A program made the position numbers and the translations under genes. DNA of 64,000 bases from VAZQ01 sp963744275. GTDB lineage: Bacteria; Pseudomonadota; Alphaproteobacteria; Rhizobiales; Xanthobacteraceae. The notes under the pieces are model-generated. The model worked only from the letters and a program-made list of their open reading frames with translations. It was not told where the DNA came from and searched no databases. Positions 1 to 7,741 of this stretch are shown here, piece after piece (position 1 is the first letter of the stretch; each line of letters begins with the position of its first letter). Location of the stretch: assembly GCA_963744275.1 (NCBI GenBank), contig CAVUSX010000007.1:1-64000 (forward strand). The letters are read 5' to 3'.

Positions 1-2
1 GT

Positions 3-134
3 GTCGAGGCCATTGCTCGCATTGAAACCTATTACGTAGAGGACATTTTGCCCAAGAACAAGTCGGTTACCCGAGTGGCATTGAGAGTGCGGCCGGGCCA
101 AGACGGCCCGGCTCATGCTCCTGCCGGAAGATGA
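3..134 (+). CDS. 3' end of an unidentified gene cut by the window edge
   Basis: An open frame enters from the left edge and stops at TGA 132-134, giving 43 residues. The first half (Val-Glu-Ala-Ile-Ala-Arg-Ile-Glu-Thr-Tyr-Tyr, then Asp-Ile-Leu-Pro-Lys-Asn-Lys-Ser) reads like real protein; the tail is Gly/Pro/Ala-rich and may be read-through after a frame break. I do not recognise the family. It is listed only because the frame is open to the edge and its composition is protein-like. Confidence 0.35.
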   Translation, partial: VEAIARIETYYVEDILPKNKSVTRVALRVRPGQDGPAHAPAGR

Positions 135-1114
135 CGTCCCGTTCTGGGCCGGTCCGCGTTCGCCAACCCCGTATGCGCTGCTCCACCACGCCAAAGGCGC
201 CAGCCTTGCGGTCTACTAGGGCACCAAAACGCCTTAAACCTTATATGAACCCTGCCAATCCCGCTACCTTGGCGAAGTGGACGGTGCCTGTAGATGCTTC
301 GGAAGCTGGCGTGTCGATCGCTTCCCCTCTTCAGGCAATCTTCACAAATGGCAGGCGGATCGCCATCCCTTTTTGACACTTCCGAGCCGTTGAGGCTCAA
401 TCCCCCCGCCACTCGATAGGCCATGGCGGAGCCGCCCACGATTGCTCGAAACCGTCTGCGTAATACCCCCTGAGCCAGCCGATCGCGGCAGCGCCGTGTT
501 GTTCCGCGCGCGCCCCGAGTGGCCAAGTGAGGGAAATTGTCGCTACCTCCCAACTGGCAATCGTGATGAACTCGCACGCTCTCAATCGATCGAATTACAT
601 CCGCCCCCAACGAACCAGAACGGTTCCAGAATACCGAATTGTTAGGGATAAGTCAGGGGGGACAAGCATTAGAGACCCTCACCGCTCCGCGTCCAAGGGC
701 GGCGGTTTCGACCTTGGCAGCCCGGGTTCTCTAGGGATGCCAGCTGAGGCCGAGACTTGGGTAGGTGCTATCGCACCAGTCTAAGCGATGAGTTACCAAG
801 TGGCATCGCGCGGGTCCGGCGCAGAACTTGACGTGTCGGCGGCCCCAATGACCTTCGCCTGATCGGCTATGACAATACCGCTCGAACGCGGTCGATCGCC
901 TCGGGCCGCTCGGCCAGATGCCGCTGCGCCCCATCGGGCAAACCGCGCGCCAGATTGGCCGCGACAGCAACCCCTATTCACCGCCCGCGCCCGATACCGG
1001 GCAGTAAAGCTCAGCTTCGGAAGCCACGAGCCGCAAAGCCAGCGCGGCCGGCTGATCGATAAATCATTACCCCGCGCACCGGCCGGCCGGCCATTCGACT
1101 GAATTTGCTCGATT
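135..1114. other. No supportable gene (about 980 bases)
   Basis: Several short open frames exist on both strands, but none shows recognisable domains, a ribosome site or consistent codon use. The stretch looks like decayed accessory DNA continuous with the broken genes to its right. Confidence 0.5.
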
Positions 1115-1260
1115 TCATCGATCAGTTTGGCCTTGGCGATGAAATCGGCCGAGCGTCGCGGCAGCCTTTCGGTCATCAATGGTCGCGGCGAGCCGAAGGA
1201 AGATGGTGGCTTGCTGGCGCAAATACTCGGAGCTGACCACCAGAAAAGCCCCGGCCTTTA
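1080..1260 (-). pseudogene. Frame-broken remnant of a small rhizobial hypothetical protein
   Basis: On the minus strand one frame gives Ser-Ser-Glu-Tyr-Leu-Arg-Gln-Gln-Ala, then Phe-Leu-Arg-Leu-Ala and Asp-Asp-Arg-Lys-Ala-Ala. This resembles the short rhizobial proteins of the type Tyr-Arg-x-Gln-Ala-x-x-x-x-Arg-Leu-Ala. The downstream half (Ala-Asp-Phe-Ile-Ala-Lys-Ala-Lys-Leu-Ile-Asp-Glu-Ile-Glu) continues in the next frame. Removing one G near 1160-1165 joins the halves into one helical protein of roughly 60 residues. The family assignment is from memory and function is unknown. The break may be decay or one of the one-base insertion errors seen across the window. Confidence 0.45.
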
Positions 1261-1526
1261 GGCTTTCGGATACCCCGATCAGGCTGTTTCGCGGTGCTTG
1301 AAACGCGACAGCTAAAACCACGGTCCGAAGAGTGTCGTGGTTCTCGTTCCGCTTCCGCGGATCAGGGAGATTTGTCGGCATTCCAAACGTACAATGCACC
1401 CGGGATACGCAAGTAAAATAGCTCTGGAGTGATTCAGGTGCGGCGCACCAAATCGGCCACCGCGCTCATCTGGTCAGCGACGATGTACCCGCCATCTCGA
1501 AAATGCGCCAAGTCGACAACCTGTGA

Positions 1527-1758
1527 TCAGATGACCAAAGTCAGAAGCCCAGCCACCAAGAAGCCGCCAAGCAGCATCGACCAATCACCGGTGTCGAACC
1601 CCAGAAGCCTACCCTCTGCCGTGAAGCGAATTGCCGCGGAGCGCAACATGGTCGATGCCCTTACTTTATGCCGTTCGAGTAATTCGATGTAACACGACCA
1701 TCGGCATTTGGCTGTTGCAGGCCAGCAACATCGGGCGATAACCGTCATTCGTGCTCAT
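1527..1758 (-). pseudogene. Small C-terminally anchored membrane protein, frame-broken
   Basis: A well-formed start is visible: AGGAGG lies seven bases upstream of the ATG at 1758, followed by Met-Ser-Thr-Asn-Asp-Gly-Tyr. About 20 codons in (near 1700) the sense frame changes. The continuing frame gives Ile-Glu-Leu-Leu-Glu-Arg-His-Lys, then Gly-Phe-Asp-Thr-Gly-Asp-Trp-Ser-Met-Leu and a C-terminal hydrophobic helix ending Leu-Leu-Thr-Leu-Val-Ile. Small proteins with a terminal Gly-Phe-Asp-Thr-x-Asp-Trp plus one membrane helix are, as I recall, common hypothetical genes in Bradyrhizobium relatives. Function is unknown. Confidence 0.5.
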
Positions 1759-2809
1759 CGCGACCTCCTGCTATTTCAATGGGTTAATAGGCGCTCCGAC
1801 AAGCATTTCCAAAGTGTGGCTTTTCTAACACAAAAATGCAGCCACCACTGACGGAATCGCTCTCGGTGAAGTGCTGAAAGTTGACGGCTGGTTTGACGAA
1901 ACGAACCCAATTTCGCCGACCATGATTTAGTCGGGATGCCTTACATTACCCACTCCAGGCTCATGGATGGGGTCGCGCCGTCGCGTCCACCGGCTGACGG
2001 TTCATGCGGCTTCCGGTGCGGGGAACGGTCCCTTTATCGTGTCGTTTGCCGATCCAGAGCGTCGATGGCAAACAGGATCTGGCCGACTTGGCGCCAAAGG
2101 ATCGCTTCATACCGGGCTGGGCCGGTCGCAGCGGGCAAAGTGGCGGGATCGACCGGTTCCGGCCCAGCTGAGCAGGGTCTCCGTACTCCGGTCCAGCGGG
2201 CGGGCTTGCTTCGCGCGAACCCATCCGGCCGCCAGCCGCCCGCGCGCCTGGGCGCTTAACCGGGTCAGGAAGGCCCAATAGCGACGCGGGGTCCGGCGCA
2301 ACGGGCTTCCTGCGGGCTTGCCATGCAGGCGCGGTAGGCGTGCCAAAGGCCTTCGGCATCGTCGGGCGAAGCCCCGCCGTCCCCCTCTTTTTTGACGGCT
2401 CTCCGGCTGTGCGCGGAAAGCGACAAGATCAGCATCGGCGGCCGTCAGCCTGTCTTTGGCGGGCACGCTTCATGGCGCCGTGGACTGGTCGAGGGCCAGA
2501 ACCGGTCTTGCGGAGCGGGCGGACGGCCTCTTGCACCGGTCGCCCGCTGATGCTGGCAGACAATCGTCTCGTATGAGGGGTTACAGGAAAGGCAGATGCC
2601 GATTCTTTGGTCTTGAGCGCGGCAGCAGTTCGTACACCATCCGAATGGAATGTGAGGCGATCACCCCCAGCAGCGAAAAGGGGATATCGCGATCGCTCGA
2701 CCAACGAAGTCGAAATCGACCTGACTTTCTCTCCGCATTTTCAGCCGAACCGGTTTCCGGCCCAATCCTGCCGTATGAAGAGGTATCGCTCATAAATCCA
2801 CACCCTGGC
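1759..2809. other. No supportable gene (about 1 kb)
   Basis: GC-rich sequence with overlapping open frames on both strands, all rich in Arg, Pro and Gly and without recognisable motifs. One minus-strand frame (2107-2466) looks partly protein-like but needs frame changes to extend and matches nothing I know. Probably decayed accessory DNA. Confidence 0.45.
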
Positions 2810-3034
2810 ATGATCGCCAAAGAACTGTGCGCCTATTGCGGTTCGCTGCTGCCCCTCAACATGAAGGGTGTGGAGGCGTGGCGGATTGGAAACCGGTTTG
2901 CATGCAATGAGTTTTGCGCGGACGGAATCCCGATTGAGGTGGCGGCCGGAGCGTCTAACCGGCGATCCCGCGAGCCGCCTCACAACATTGCCGGGCCGGC
3001 GGGGTCCTGCAGGAGTGCCGCGATTAAAGATTAA
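2810..3034 (+). CDS. Small Cys-containing hypothetical protein (74 aa)
   Basis: The longer open frame on this strand becomes protein-like only from the ATG at 2810: Met-Ile-Ala-Lys-Glu-Leu-Cys-Ala-Tyr-Cys-Gly-Ser-Leu-Leu-Pro-Leu, followed by Trp-Arg-Ile-Gly-Asn-Arg-Phe-Ala-Cys-Asn-Glu-Phe-Cys. The two pairs Cys-x-x-Cys (residues 7 and 10) and Cys-x-x-x-Cys (around 31-35) form a plausible small zinc-binding knuckle. The last 25 residues are low in conservation cues and may follow a frame break. I know of no assigned function. Confidence 0.45.
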   Translation: MIAKELCAYCGSLLPLNMKGVEAWRIGNRFACNEFCADGIPIEVAAGASNRRSREPPHNIAGPAGSCRSAAIKD

Positions 3035-3259
3035 ACGCATTATCGGCTCGGCCCGCTAAACCGCGCATCGGGATACCGCCCGGCTTGACGCGGGGCGAGT
3101 TTAGGCCGTTCGAGCGCCTGACAAAACCGTATTACAAGTGTTCTCATAACTGCGTCACTTGGCCTCGAGGCCCCAGCAATTCGCGAGTACATTCCCCTCT
3201 CACCGCTCCTACGAACATCTGTACCTCTGCACAGTGGTTTTGACTGATTGAATCGGCAC

Positions 3260-3544
3260 TCAAAGTAGTTCGGGCAGCAGTTTGGGATCAACGAGCAGTT
3301 CGATGCTGCGGGCTGTTCTTGGCTGTCTTCGGATAAATCCCCTGCGTTCGAGTGTGAGCACCATTTGGTGAACCGAGGGTGGGCTAACGCGGAAGTATTG
3401 CTGCATGTCGGTTTCGGCCGGGGGTCGGCGGTGTAAGCGCATATAGAGGTGGATAAACGCCAGATACTGGCCCTGCTTCGGCGTGAAGGTTTTGCCGGGC
3501 GACTCAATCTGACCATCCGATTCAGTTGCTGGTCCGTGCCTCAA
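3260..3544 (-). CDS. LexA-type winged-helix DNA-binding protein
   Basis: About 80-94 residues. From Phe-Thr-Pro-Lys-Gln-Gly-Gln-Tyr-Leu-Ala the protein reads like the N-terminal DNA-binding domain of LexA: a first helix with Tyr-Leu-Ala-Phe-Ile, the Arg-Arg-Pro-Pro-Ala-Glu-Thr-Asp-Met turn, the recognition helix Ser-Pro-Pro-Ser-Val-His-Gln-Met-Val, then Leu-Glu-Arg-Arg-Gly-Phe-Ile and an Arg-rich wing. No peptidase domain follows, so it is not LexA itself but a stand-alone repressor-like protein. No ATG lies in frame close upstream; the TTG at 3544 is a guess. It lies head-to-head with the IS630 transposase gene (15 bases apart) and could be its passenger or regulator. Confidence 0.55.
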   Translation of the reverse strand: MRHGPATESDGQIESPGKTFTPKQGQYLAFIHLYMRLHRRPPAETDMQQYFRVSPPSVHQMVLTLERRGFIRRQPRTARSIELLVDPKLLPELL

Positions 3545-3559
3545 CCAGAGGAGGCGCGG

Positions 3560-4198
3560 ATGAATGTACGCTATCGGGTCGAACTCGACCAATGCGAACG
3601 CGACCAACTGACCGCACTGCTGAGCGGCGGCAAGCGTGGGGCGCGCAAGCTCAAACGCGCGCAGATTCTGCTGGCGGCGGATCGCGGCGCCAGCGATGAG
3701 GAGATCGCCAGAAGCATCGGCGTCGGCGGCTCTACCGTATACCGGACCAAGCGCCGCTTTGTGCTCGGCAACCTGGCGGCGGCGCTCAACGAAGAGCCGC
3801 GCCCGGGCGCGCGCCGTAAGCTTACCGGCAAAGAGGAAGCCTTGCTGGTCGCGACGGCCTGTTCGAGCCCGCCCGCCGGGCGCTCGCGTTGGACCTTGGA
3901 GCTTTTGGCCGGTGAACTGGCCCGGCTCACCACACGCCAAAGCGTCTCGCGGGAAACCGTGCGCCGGCGCTTGGCCGAAAACGATTTGAAGCCTTGGCGC
4001 AAGGACATGTGGTGCATTCCACAAGTCGACGCTGAATACGTTGCCCGGATGGAGGACGTGCTCGATCTCTATGCCGAGTCGCCCGATCCGAATCGGCCAG
4101 TGGTTTGCTTCGACGAGAGCCCGACCCAGCTCATCGGCGAGGCCCGCCAGCCGAGCCTCGCAGTTCAACTCGTATTCGGTCAAAGGTCCTGTCCTTGA
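3560..4198 (+). pseudogene. IS630-family transposase, 3'-truncated
   Basis: The frame begins at the ATG at 3560, preceded by GAGGAGGCGCGG. It contains an N-terminal helix-turn-helix typical of IS630 (Lys-Leu-Lys-Arg-Ala-Gln-Ile-Leu, then Glu-Glu-Ile-Ala-x-Ser-Ile-Gly-Val-Gly-Gly-Ser-Thr-Val-Tyr), a second HTH-like segment (Ser-Val-Ser-Arg-Glu-Thr-Val-Arg-Arg) and the first catalytic aspartate in Val-Cys-Phe-Asp-Glu-Ser-Pro-Thr-Gln-Leu-Ile-Gly-Glu. Similarity ends right after this motif. The second Asp and the Glu of the DDE triad are missing, so it should be inactive. The left end of an IS66 lies about 30 bases further on, so a rearrangement or IS66 insertion probably removed the 3' half. Confidence 0.8.
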
Positions 4199-4337
4199 AG
4201 GATAAGGTTTCTCCTGGCCCTTCTAGAAGTAAGCGGTGTTTTGCCCGCATCTTGCGGAGGGCAGGCTGGTCAGGGAAATTCGTAACCTTCATGACGGGAT
4301 GGGTTCGCATATATGGTCGACCATATAGTTGACGCTT

Positions 4338-4715
4338 ATGGGGCCTCGAGGGCGCGTCGAGATTTGCAACGGCGTGGGCCGGCGGCGGCGCTGGAGCGAC
4401 GAGGAGAAGGGCCGCATTGTGGCGAGAGTCCTTTGCGCCGGGCGCGGTGGTGTCGGAGGTGGCGCGCCGGCAAGAGATGATCCCCCAGCATCTTTTGGCT
4501 GGCGCAAGACGGCGCATGACGGCCAGTTGGCGCTGACGGCCGATGAGGCGGCTATGTTCGTGCCGGTCATGATGACGGCGCAGAAGACGATTGCCGCGAG
4601 GCCGTCAGCGCCGTCGATCACAATCGAGACGGCTGGGGTGGTGGTTCGAGCCGAATGCGGCGTGGATGCGGGGTGGCTGGCGGATGTGCTGCGCGCGGTG
4701 AAGGGTCTGTCATGA
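4338..4715 (+). pseudogene. tnpA: IS66 accessory protein TnpA, two compensating frame changes
   Basis: Gly-Arg-Arg-Arg-Arg-Trp-Ser-Asp-Glu-Glu-Lys opens the usual helix-turn-helix. The conserved stretch Glu-Ser-Phe-Ala-Pro-Gly-Ala-Val-Val-Ser-Glu-Val-Ala-Arg-Arg then continues in the +1 frame. The original frame returns at Trp-Arg-Lys and continues to Ala-Asp-Glu-Ala-Ala-Met-Phe-Val-Pro-Val. One extra base near 4423 and one missing base near 4500 explain this. The open frame therefore looks intact while about 25 residues of the DNA-binding region are scrambled. TnpA is a DNA-binding accessory factor of IS66 transposition. The gene overlaps tnpB by ATGA. Confidence 0.75.
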
Positions 4716-4891
4716 TCATCCCGTCAGGCGCAGTGCGCGTCCTGATGGCGACGCGGCCGGTGGACTTTCGCAAGGGCATGGACGGTCTTGCCGCATTGGC
4801 GCGCGAGAGCCTGGGTAGCGACCCCTACAGCGGGGTGATCTATGTATTCCGGGCCAAGCGTGCACAGCGCGTTTCATAATGCATCCCTTTG

Positions 4892-6982
4892 TCAGATTCC
4901 CGGCAGTCGGATTACCTTATCATATTGATATTGCTCGTAGAAGCTTGGTCTCCTGTCGATCACGCGCTGCACCCCTATGCGCACCGCTTCGGAAGTGAGG
5001 GCTTCAACCGGGACCAGCCACGGTGAGCCCGGCATGATCTGCGTCGCCGGTAATATACCCTTGAGCACGAGGCTCTTTGCGGATCCCATGCAGATGCCGA
5101 GCCGTTCTGCTGCCTTCATCAGGCTGATCATCTGACTGTCAGCTTTGGCCGGATCATATTCCGCGATGCCAAGACGCTGGCGCATTTCGCGCACACGGAC
5201 CGTCGTCCAGGTCTCGCCATCGTTGGTCTTGCAGCGCATCCGGTTGAGCGAGACGGCAAGCTCACGATCCGGCCAATGTCCGGCAAGTTTGCGGACAACC
5301 TCGACAGCGGTTGGCGCCATGTCGCCTGGGTATCGGCCGGTCTTGACGCGGGGAACGCGCACCTCGGTGTGACGTCCGCCAGTCCAATGGATCAGCAGAA
5401 CGGCCTCGTTGGTCGCATCATCGAGATTACACACGATCTCCTGAACCAGGATATGGATGAGACGCTGCTTGGTCCGCGTATCGCTCGATGGTGCATTCCA
5501 CGCCGTCGGCAGATCGTGGGCGAGCTGGAGAAGTCGTGCGCGGTCGATCTTTGGACGAGCCGCCGACATGGCGGACAGCTCCTCGATCCGCCGCTCAAGC
5601 CCGGCCACGCGCTCCAACGCGCTATTCCAGCGTGCCTCCAACTCGCGAGCGACATGGCGTTTTTGAGGGTCCACCAGTTCGTATCGACGTCCGGCCAGCG
5701 ATGCTTCATAGCGGGCCGCTTCAAGTTCCCGCTCGACGGCGGCAATGATGTCTTTCTGCGAGCGCTCGACCTGGTCCGAGGCAAAGATTGCGGCTTCAAC
5801 TGCGCGATTGGATATTGCCTCCAGCATCTGCAAAGCAACCGCGCGATCGACCCGCACACCTCCGATGCCGATGCACAGTCCCGCACCCACATGAGCATCA
5901 TCGCCGCGGCACTGATAGCGATGGGCGTTGCCTTTCCCCATGCCGTAAAAGACGCGCATCATTCGTCCACATCGGCCGCATCGCATCAAACCGGTGAGCA
6001 GTGCGCGGCCCCCGCGCGCTGATTTGCGAGCACAGTTCTTCTTCATATGTGCGTTCTCGAGCAGGAGCTTCTGATTGTCCTCAAACTCCTGCCAGCCGAT
6101 GTAGCCGGGATGATTGTCGCGCAACAGGACGTTCCATTCGTCCCTGGGCTTCGCGAAGCCGCTGACTTTGCGAGCGCGGCCATCGACAATGTGTGTTCGC
6201 TGCGCCCTCCGGCCAAACGCGTAGGCGCCGGCGTACAGCGGGTTGTGAAGGATCTGCATGACGCTGTGATAGGCGGGCGCCTTCCAGACAAGTTTGCAAA
6301 CATCGACATTGCGCAGGACGATGGGCATCTTGATGTCGGCTGATCGCAGCCAGAGGAAGACCTGCCGTGCGCTGCCCAATTCGCGGAACTTCGTGAAGAC
6401 CAACCGGATCGTGTCAGCCACATGTTGGTCCGGATCGATCTCGATCTTGCTTGCTTCACTCCAGCAGAAGCCCGGTGGCAGCATGAACCGGAATTCCCCG
6501 CGCTTTGCCTTGGAGTCACGGGCGGCGATGCCGCGTTGTCGCATCAGGCTCAGTTCATATTCCGACATCGTTCCCTTCAGCCCGAGCAGCAGGCGGTCGT
6601 TGACGATTCGCGGATCGTAGACGCCATCTGGATCGATGACCAGGGCGCCAGCGAGCGCGCACAGATCGATGAGATGATGCCAATCCCGCCCGTTGCGCGC
6701 CAAGCGCGACGCCTCGATGCAGTAAACCGCGCCGACATCGCCGGAGCACACCATCGCGACAAGCCGCTCGAAGCCGGGACGCTGCATCATGCCAGATCCC
6801 GAGCGACCTAGATCATCGTCGATCACCGTTACCGACGCAAAGCCGGCTGCTTCCGCCGCCTTCGCGAGATCGTATTGCCGCCGTTGGCTCTCAAGGTTAC
6901 CGGTTACCTGCGCCATCGTCGATTGACGAACGTACACGACCGCGGCGCGGCCGACGTGATCAGGCGTGATCTTGGGATTCAT
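4892..6982 (-). CDS. Large serine recombinase (resolvase/invertase catalytic domain)
   Basis: 696 residues from the ATG at 6982; the frame is open further upstream, but that part overlaps two smaller genes. The catalytic domain begins Ala-Val-Val-Tyr-Val-Arg-Gln-Ser, whose Ser is the expected nucleophile. It continues with Glu-Ala-Ser-Arg-Leu-Ala-Arg-Asn and Gly-Thr-Met-Ser-Glu-Tyr-Glu-Leu. The central Recombinase domain includes Asn-Pro-Leu-Tyr-Ala-Gly-Ala-Tyr. A zinc ribbon follows (Cys-Gly-Arg-Cys-Gly-Arg-Met-Met, later Tyr-Gln-Cys-Arg), then a coiled-coil segment and an extra C-terminal part. This is the layout of integrases of the phiC31/TnpX type. It should catalyse integration or excision of its own cassette. 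The gene appears intact and stops 28 bases inside the left junction. Confidence 0.9.
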   Translation of the reverse strand: MNPKITPDHVGRAAVVYVRQSTMAQVTGNLESQRRQYDLAKAAEAAGFASVTVIDDDLGRSGSGMMQRPGFERLVAMVCSGDVGAVYCIEASRLARNGRDWHHLIDLCALAGALVIDPDGVYDPRIVNDRLLLGLKGTMSEYELSLMRQRGIAARDSKAKRGEFRFMLPPGFCWSEASKIEIDPDQHVADTIRLVFTKFRELGSARQVFLWLRSADIKMPIVLRNVDVCKLVWKAPAYHSVMQILHNPLYAGAYAFGRRAQRTHIVDGRARKVSGFAKPRDEWNVLLRDNHPGYIGWQEFEDNQKLLLENAHMKKNCARKSARGGRALLTGLMRCGRCGRMMRVFYGMGKGNAHRYQCRGDDAHVGAGLCIGIGGVRVDRAVALQMLEAISNRAVEAAIFASDQVERSQKDIIAAVERELEAARYEASLAGRRYELVDPQKRHVARELEARWNSALERVAGLERRIEELSAMSAARPKIDRARLLQLAHDLPTAWNAPSSDTRTKQRLIHILVQEIVCNLDDATNEAVLLIHWTGGRHTEVRVPRVKTGRYPGDMAPTAVEVVRKLAGHWPDRELAVSLNRMRCKTNDGETWTTVRVREMRQRLGIAEYDPAKADSQMISLMKAAERLGICMGSAKSLVLKGILPATQIMPGSPWLVPVEALTSEAVRIGVQRVIDRRPSFYEQYQYDKVIRLPGI

Positions 6983-7142
6983 CGACGCCTCCCAGCTTCG
7001 TCTCGGCAGCCAGCGCCTCCAGCAGAAGATCGGCCAAGGCTTCGACCAGCCCCTTTGTGTTTCCCTCCACGAGTGTTGTCGGATTTTGACGTTCCAGCTC
7101 GAGAACGAGCTGCATTTGATTGTGGTGCCGGTTTTTCCGCAC
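6960..7142 (-). CDS. Small helical protein of the recombinase cassette (60 aa)
   Basis: It starts with GTG at 7142 behind a strong ribosome site (AAGGAGGT, seven bases upstream), which fixes the start. The core Gly-Leu-Val-Glu-Ala-Leu-Ala-Asp-Leu-Leu-Leu-Glu-Ala-Leu is amphipathic and helical. The 3' end overlaps the recombinase start by 23 bases, implying translational coupling. From memory, small genes with an Ala-Leu-Ala-Asp-Leu-Leu-Leu-Glu-Ala-Leu core precede recombinase genes of this class in other Bradyrhizobium-like genomes. A directionality or accessory role is possible but is inference only. Confidence 0.65.
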   Translation of the reverse strand: MRKNRHHNQMQLVLELERQNPTTLVEGNTKGLVEALADLLLEALAAETKLGGVDESQDHA

Positions 7143-7145
7143 GGT

Positions 7146-7401
7146 CTACCTCCTTCGTTCTTGAAGGATCGGACTGTGCGCCTCGCTTCCGATTCGCGCC
7201 GAATGATGCGAGAACGCTGTTGAGCTCGTTGAGGCCATCGATGCTGATCTCTGGCGGCCCGAGCGTCATGCCCGCGCAGTAGCTCTCGTCGAACATCCAA
7301 TTGGGCAATTCGCGGCAAAGGTCAGGCCGCTCGTTCGTGTAGATGCATGTCAATTCCTTGCCGCGACGAAACGGTGATACCTGCAACTTCCGCCCGAACA
7401 A
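7146..7401 (-). CDS. Small Trp-Met-Phe-Asp protein of the recombinase cassette, probably frame-broken
   Basis: It contains Glu-Leu-Thr-Cys-Ile-Tyr, then Glu-Leu-Pro-Asn-Trp-Met-Phe-Asp-Glu-Ser-Tyr-Cys-Ala and Ile-Ser-Ile-Asp-Gly-Leu-Asn-Glu-Leu. The open frame would run on through the whole next gene. If one G is removed near 7190 it instead ends Glu-Arg-Arg-Arg-stop, with the TAG inside the ribosome site of the next gene, a typical tight operon junction. I prefer that reading and give it here. The start is unclear (TTG at 7401 or an upstream codon). The two conserved Cys around the Trp-Met-Phe-Asp motif suggest a small metal- or disulfide-stabilised domain. No function is known to me. Confidence 0.5.
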
Positions 7402-7741
7402 CGGGTGCCAACGATAGGCGATCGTCGAAAAACGAAAACGATATGCAGAATGTCGGTCGTTGGGCCGACCGTGTGAAGCTGTTGCTGTGGGACGGCACCG
7501 GGCTGGTGCTCGTCGCCAAGCGGCTGGAGAAGAGCTCGTTTCGTTGGCCGCGGATCAGCGACGGCGTCATGCGATTGACGTCCTCGCAGCTCTCGGCGCT
7601 GCTCGACGGCCTGGACTGGACGCGGGTACGTGCGGTGCGTGTACCTGCGCCGCAGGCGACGCTTTAGGCGACGCGACACGATGACTCAGATGCGACGCGT
7701 GGTGCGACACGGGCGTGGTGATGTGCTTTTCTCGCGTTGCG

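Larger units (their letters stand above)
4864..7465 (-). mobile_element. Serine-recombinase cassette inserted in IS66 tnpB
   Basis: This 2602-base segment is exactly what must be removed to restore tnpB. It carries three minus-strand genes in tight order: a small protein with a Trp-Met-Phe-Asp motif, a 60-residue helical protein, and a large serine recombinase. The only sequence repeated at both junctions is the dinucleotide GC (4862-4863 and 7464-7465). A 2-bp repeat is what large serine recombinases leave, because they exchange strands at a central dinucleotide. I see no inverted repeats at the ends. The extent follows directly from the sequence; the mechanism is inferred from the recombinase family. 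Confidence 0.8.
4712..7667 (+). pseudogene. tnpB: IS66 TnpB, split in two by a 2.6-kb insertion
   Basis: The first 50 codons (4712-4863) give Met-Ile-Ile-Pro-Ser-Gly-Ala-Val-Arg-Val, Pro-Val-Asp-Phe-Arg-Lys-Gly-Met-Asp-Gly-Leu and Phe-Arg-Ala-Lys-Arg. The rest (7466-7667) gives Asp-Arg-Val-Lys-Leu-Leu-Leu-Trp-Asp-Gly-Thr-Gly and ends Pro-Gln-Ala-Thr-Leu. The pieces join in frame through an Ala codon (GC from the left, C from the right) to make 117 residues, the normal IS66 Orf2 length. The exact in-frame fit identifies everything between as an insertion into an intact tnpB. TnpB is required for IS66 transposition, so this copy cannot move by itself. Confidence 0.9.

Noticed and set aside
3260..4183. 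Single 307-residue protein on the minus strand
   Set aside because: Only the last 80 or so residues are protein-like (winged helix); the rest is antisense to the IS630 transposase.
6983..7318. N-terminal extension of the serine recombinase to 808 residues
   Set aside because: The extension overlaps two smaller genes with a strong ribosome site and lacks conserved sequence; the catalytic domain begins right after the ATG at 6982.
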